Assembly: GCA_031283915.1 (NCBI GenBank)
Contig: JAITAY010000213.1
Location: 1 to 7,620, forward strand
Reading direction: 5' to 3'
DNA from: Tannerella sp.
GTDB lineage: Bacteria; Bacteroidota; Bacteroidia; Bacteroidales; Tannerellaceae
DNA: 7,620 bases
How positions within the stretch are numbered: position 1 is the stretch's first letter; every line of letters starts with the position of its first letter. Under the pieces are notes generated by a model, which was not told the DNA's origin, did not search any database, and worked only from the letters and a program-made list of their open reading frames with translations. The position numbers and the translations under genes were made by a program. Shown in pieces: positions 6,608 through 7,620 of the stretch.

Positions 6608-7620
6608 TTAAAAATCAAAATTAATTCCCGTTGAATAACTCCTTAAAAGCGGATAAGTTCCGATACCCAGTCCCGTGCCGGTTTCCGGATCCCAGCCGTC
6701 CCAATCGGTAAGCGTTGCCAGGTTATTTCCGTTCACATATACCTTGAAATTGTTAATGCCGATCTTCTTCAATAAAGCAGAAGGCAGTCGGTAGGACAGC
6801 GTCACATTCTGCAACCGTATAAAACTGCGCTGGACATAGGCTCTGTACGCCACATTATTCTGAAACAGCGCCGGCTCGTAAATGCCGATTTGCCGGTAAC
6901 GCGCATCCGGATTTTCGGGCGTCCAGTAATCCCAGTACGGACGATTCCGCTTGTAAATATTATCGGGAATGGTACCGTCTTCCGGTTGTCCGTAATAATA
7001 ATCCTTTCCGCCCTGAATGGAATTGACAAATATTTTCAGTTCAAACGTCTTGTATCGCAATACATTTTCGATGCTGAAACGGTATGAAGGATCGGTATAT
7101 CCAAGAATCTTCCGGTCTTCGGCTGCCGTATACTTTCCGTCGTGGTTTAAATCGCTCACCTTGTATGATCCATAGGAGAAGCCGTCCGGTATGGTTCCCG
7201 CATGATATTCCGCCAGTTGCCACAGGCCGATTTGCTCGAAATCGTATGCCACGCCGTAAGGATGTCCGATAAATATCTTGCTTGAGACAAGATCGTCCTC
7301 CTTTCCGTCTCCATCATTGTCTATTCCCAGAATACGGATTACCTTGTTCCTGTTCAGCGAATAGTTGAACGTGATATCCCAGCTGAAATCTTTCGTTTGC
7401 ACCGGGATACCGGTAATGTTCAATTCCGTTCCCCGGTTGGCCAGTTTGCCGATATTGGAAGGAATCGAACTGATGTTATTGTTCATGTTCGGAATGTTGA
7501 TGTTATAGAGCAAATCAAACGAATTAGAACGGTAAAACTCCAGCGTTCCGAAGATCCGATCTTCCAACACGCTGAAATCCAGACCGGCGTTGAATGAAAC
7601 GGTCGATTCCCATTTCAGAT
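6608..7620 (-). CDS. SusC/RagA-type TonB-dependent outer-membrane transporter, C-terminal part (partial)
   Basis: This is the 3' end of a SusC-family transporter, the outer-membrane beta-barrel that imports oligosaccharides in a complex with a SusD lipoprotein using TonB energy. About 336 residues are visible and the frame stays open to the window edge, so the N-terminal signal peptide, plug and first barrel strands lie outside. SusC proteins usually have about 1000 residues. Visible marks are LKWESTVSFNAGLDF at the edge, an NIGKLANRGTEL strand motif (visible residues 55-66), two Asp-rich loops (DNDGDGKEDD near 100-109 and DLNHDGKYTAAED near 156-168), PYWDYWTPENPDARY (227-241), SFIRLQNVTLSYRLP (265-279) and LTDWDGWDPE near the end. 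It finishes in GINFDF, the aromatic end expected for an outer-membrane barrel. All of these are normal for SusC. The next gene starts 12 bases downstream and encodes its SusD partner, so the two are almost certainly cotranscribed. The family call is very secure; the substrate cannot be read from this part. Confidence 0.96.
   Translation of the reverse strand, partial: LKWESTVSFNAGLDFSVLEDRIFGTLEFYRSNSFDLLYNINIPNMNNNISSIPSNIGKLANRGTELNITGIPVQTKDFSWDITFNYSLNRNKVIRILGIDNDGDGKEDDLVSSKIFIGHPYGVAYDFEQIGLWQLAEYHAGTIPDGFSYGSYKVSDLNHDGKYTAAEDRKILGYTDPSYRFSIENVLRYKTFELKIFVNSIQGGKDYYYGQPEDGTIPDNIYKRNRPYWDYWTPENPDARYRQIGIYEPALFQNNVAYRAYVQRSFIRLQNVTLSYRLPSALLKKIGINNFKVYVNGNNLATLTDWDGWDPETGTGLGIGTYPLLRSYSTGINFDF

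Noticed and set aside
7102..7321. Asp-rich DNDGDGKEDD and DLNHDGKYTAAED segments in SusC as a special calcium-binding insertion
   Set aside because: DxNxDG-type loops are routine in this part of SusC-family proteins, so they are not unusual here.
1..7620. CRISPR array, tRNA or rRNA gene, insertion sequence, or defence or phage module
   Set aside because: No regularly spaced repeats, RNA-gene-like sequence, transposase or terminal inverted repeats, or defence-type domains were seen; the window is accounted for by PUL genes and short intergenic gaps.

Overview
The window is part of a polysaccharide utilisation locus (PUL) from a Bacteroidota organism, most likely in the order Bacteroidales. 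The evidence is a SusC-type TonB-dependent transporter directly followed by a SusD-type lipoprotein, then two secreted glycan-active enzymes, with AT-rich start regions lacking consensus Shine-Dalgarno sites and one Bacteroides-type -7 promoter element. The sequence alone does not fix the genus. All four recognisable genes are on the minus strand, so transcription runs from high to low coordinates.

Layout in transcription order: (1) the 3' third of susC enters from the right edge and ends at 6608. (2) A complete susD lies at 6595-4886, only 12 bases after susC. (3) A noncoding gap at about 4885-4623 holds a long inverted repeat just after susD, a small adjacent hairpin, a TATCTTTG -7 element and a possible leader stem. 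(4) A secreted, compact GH106-like glycosidase lies at 4622-2343. (5) After 36 bases comes a predicted lipoprotein of an (alpha/alpha)6, GH65/GH95-like type at 2306-204. (6) A 203-base tail carries four tandem heptamers and no convincing terminator.

Inferred working model: SusC and SusD bind and import a glycan across the outer membrane. The two enzymes, one periplasmic or exported and one lipid-anchored, trim the oligosaccharide. GH106 enzymes of known activity are alpha-L-rhamnosidases, so a rhamnose-containing plant or microbial glycan is a reasonable guess, but the GH106-like protein is divergent and the substrate is unproven. The gap between susD and the enzymes suggests that the two halves of the locus can be expressed at different levels.

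No RNA gene, insertion sequence, CRISPR array or defence system was seen. The least ordinary items are the uncharacterised (alpha/alpha)6 lipoprotein, the short divergent GH106-like protein, the susD-enzyme junction and the heptamer repeat.
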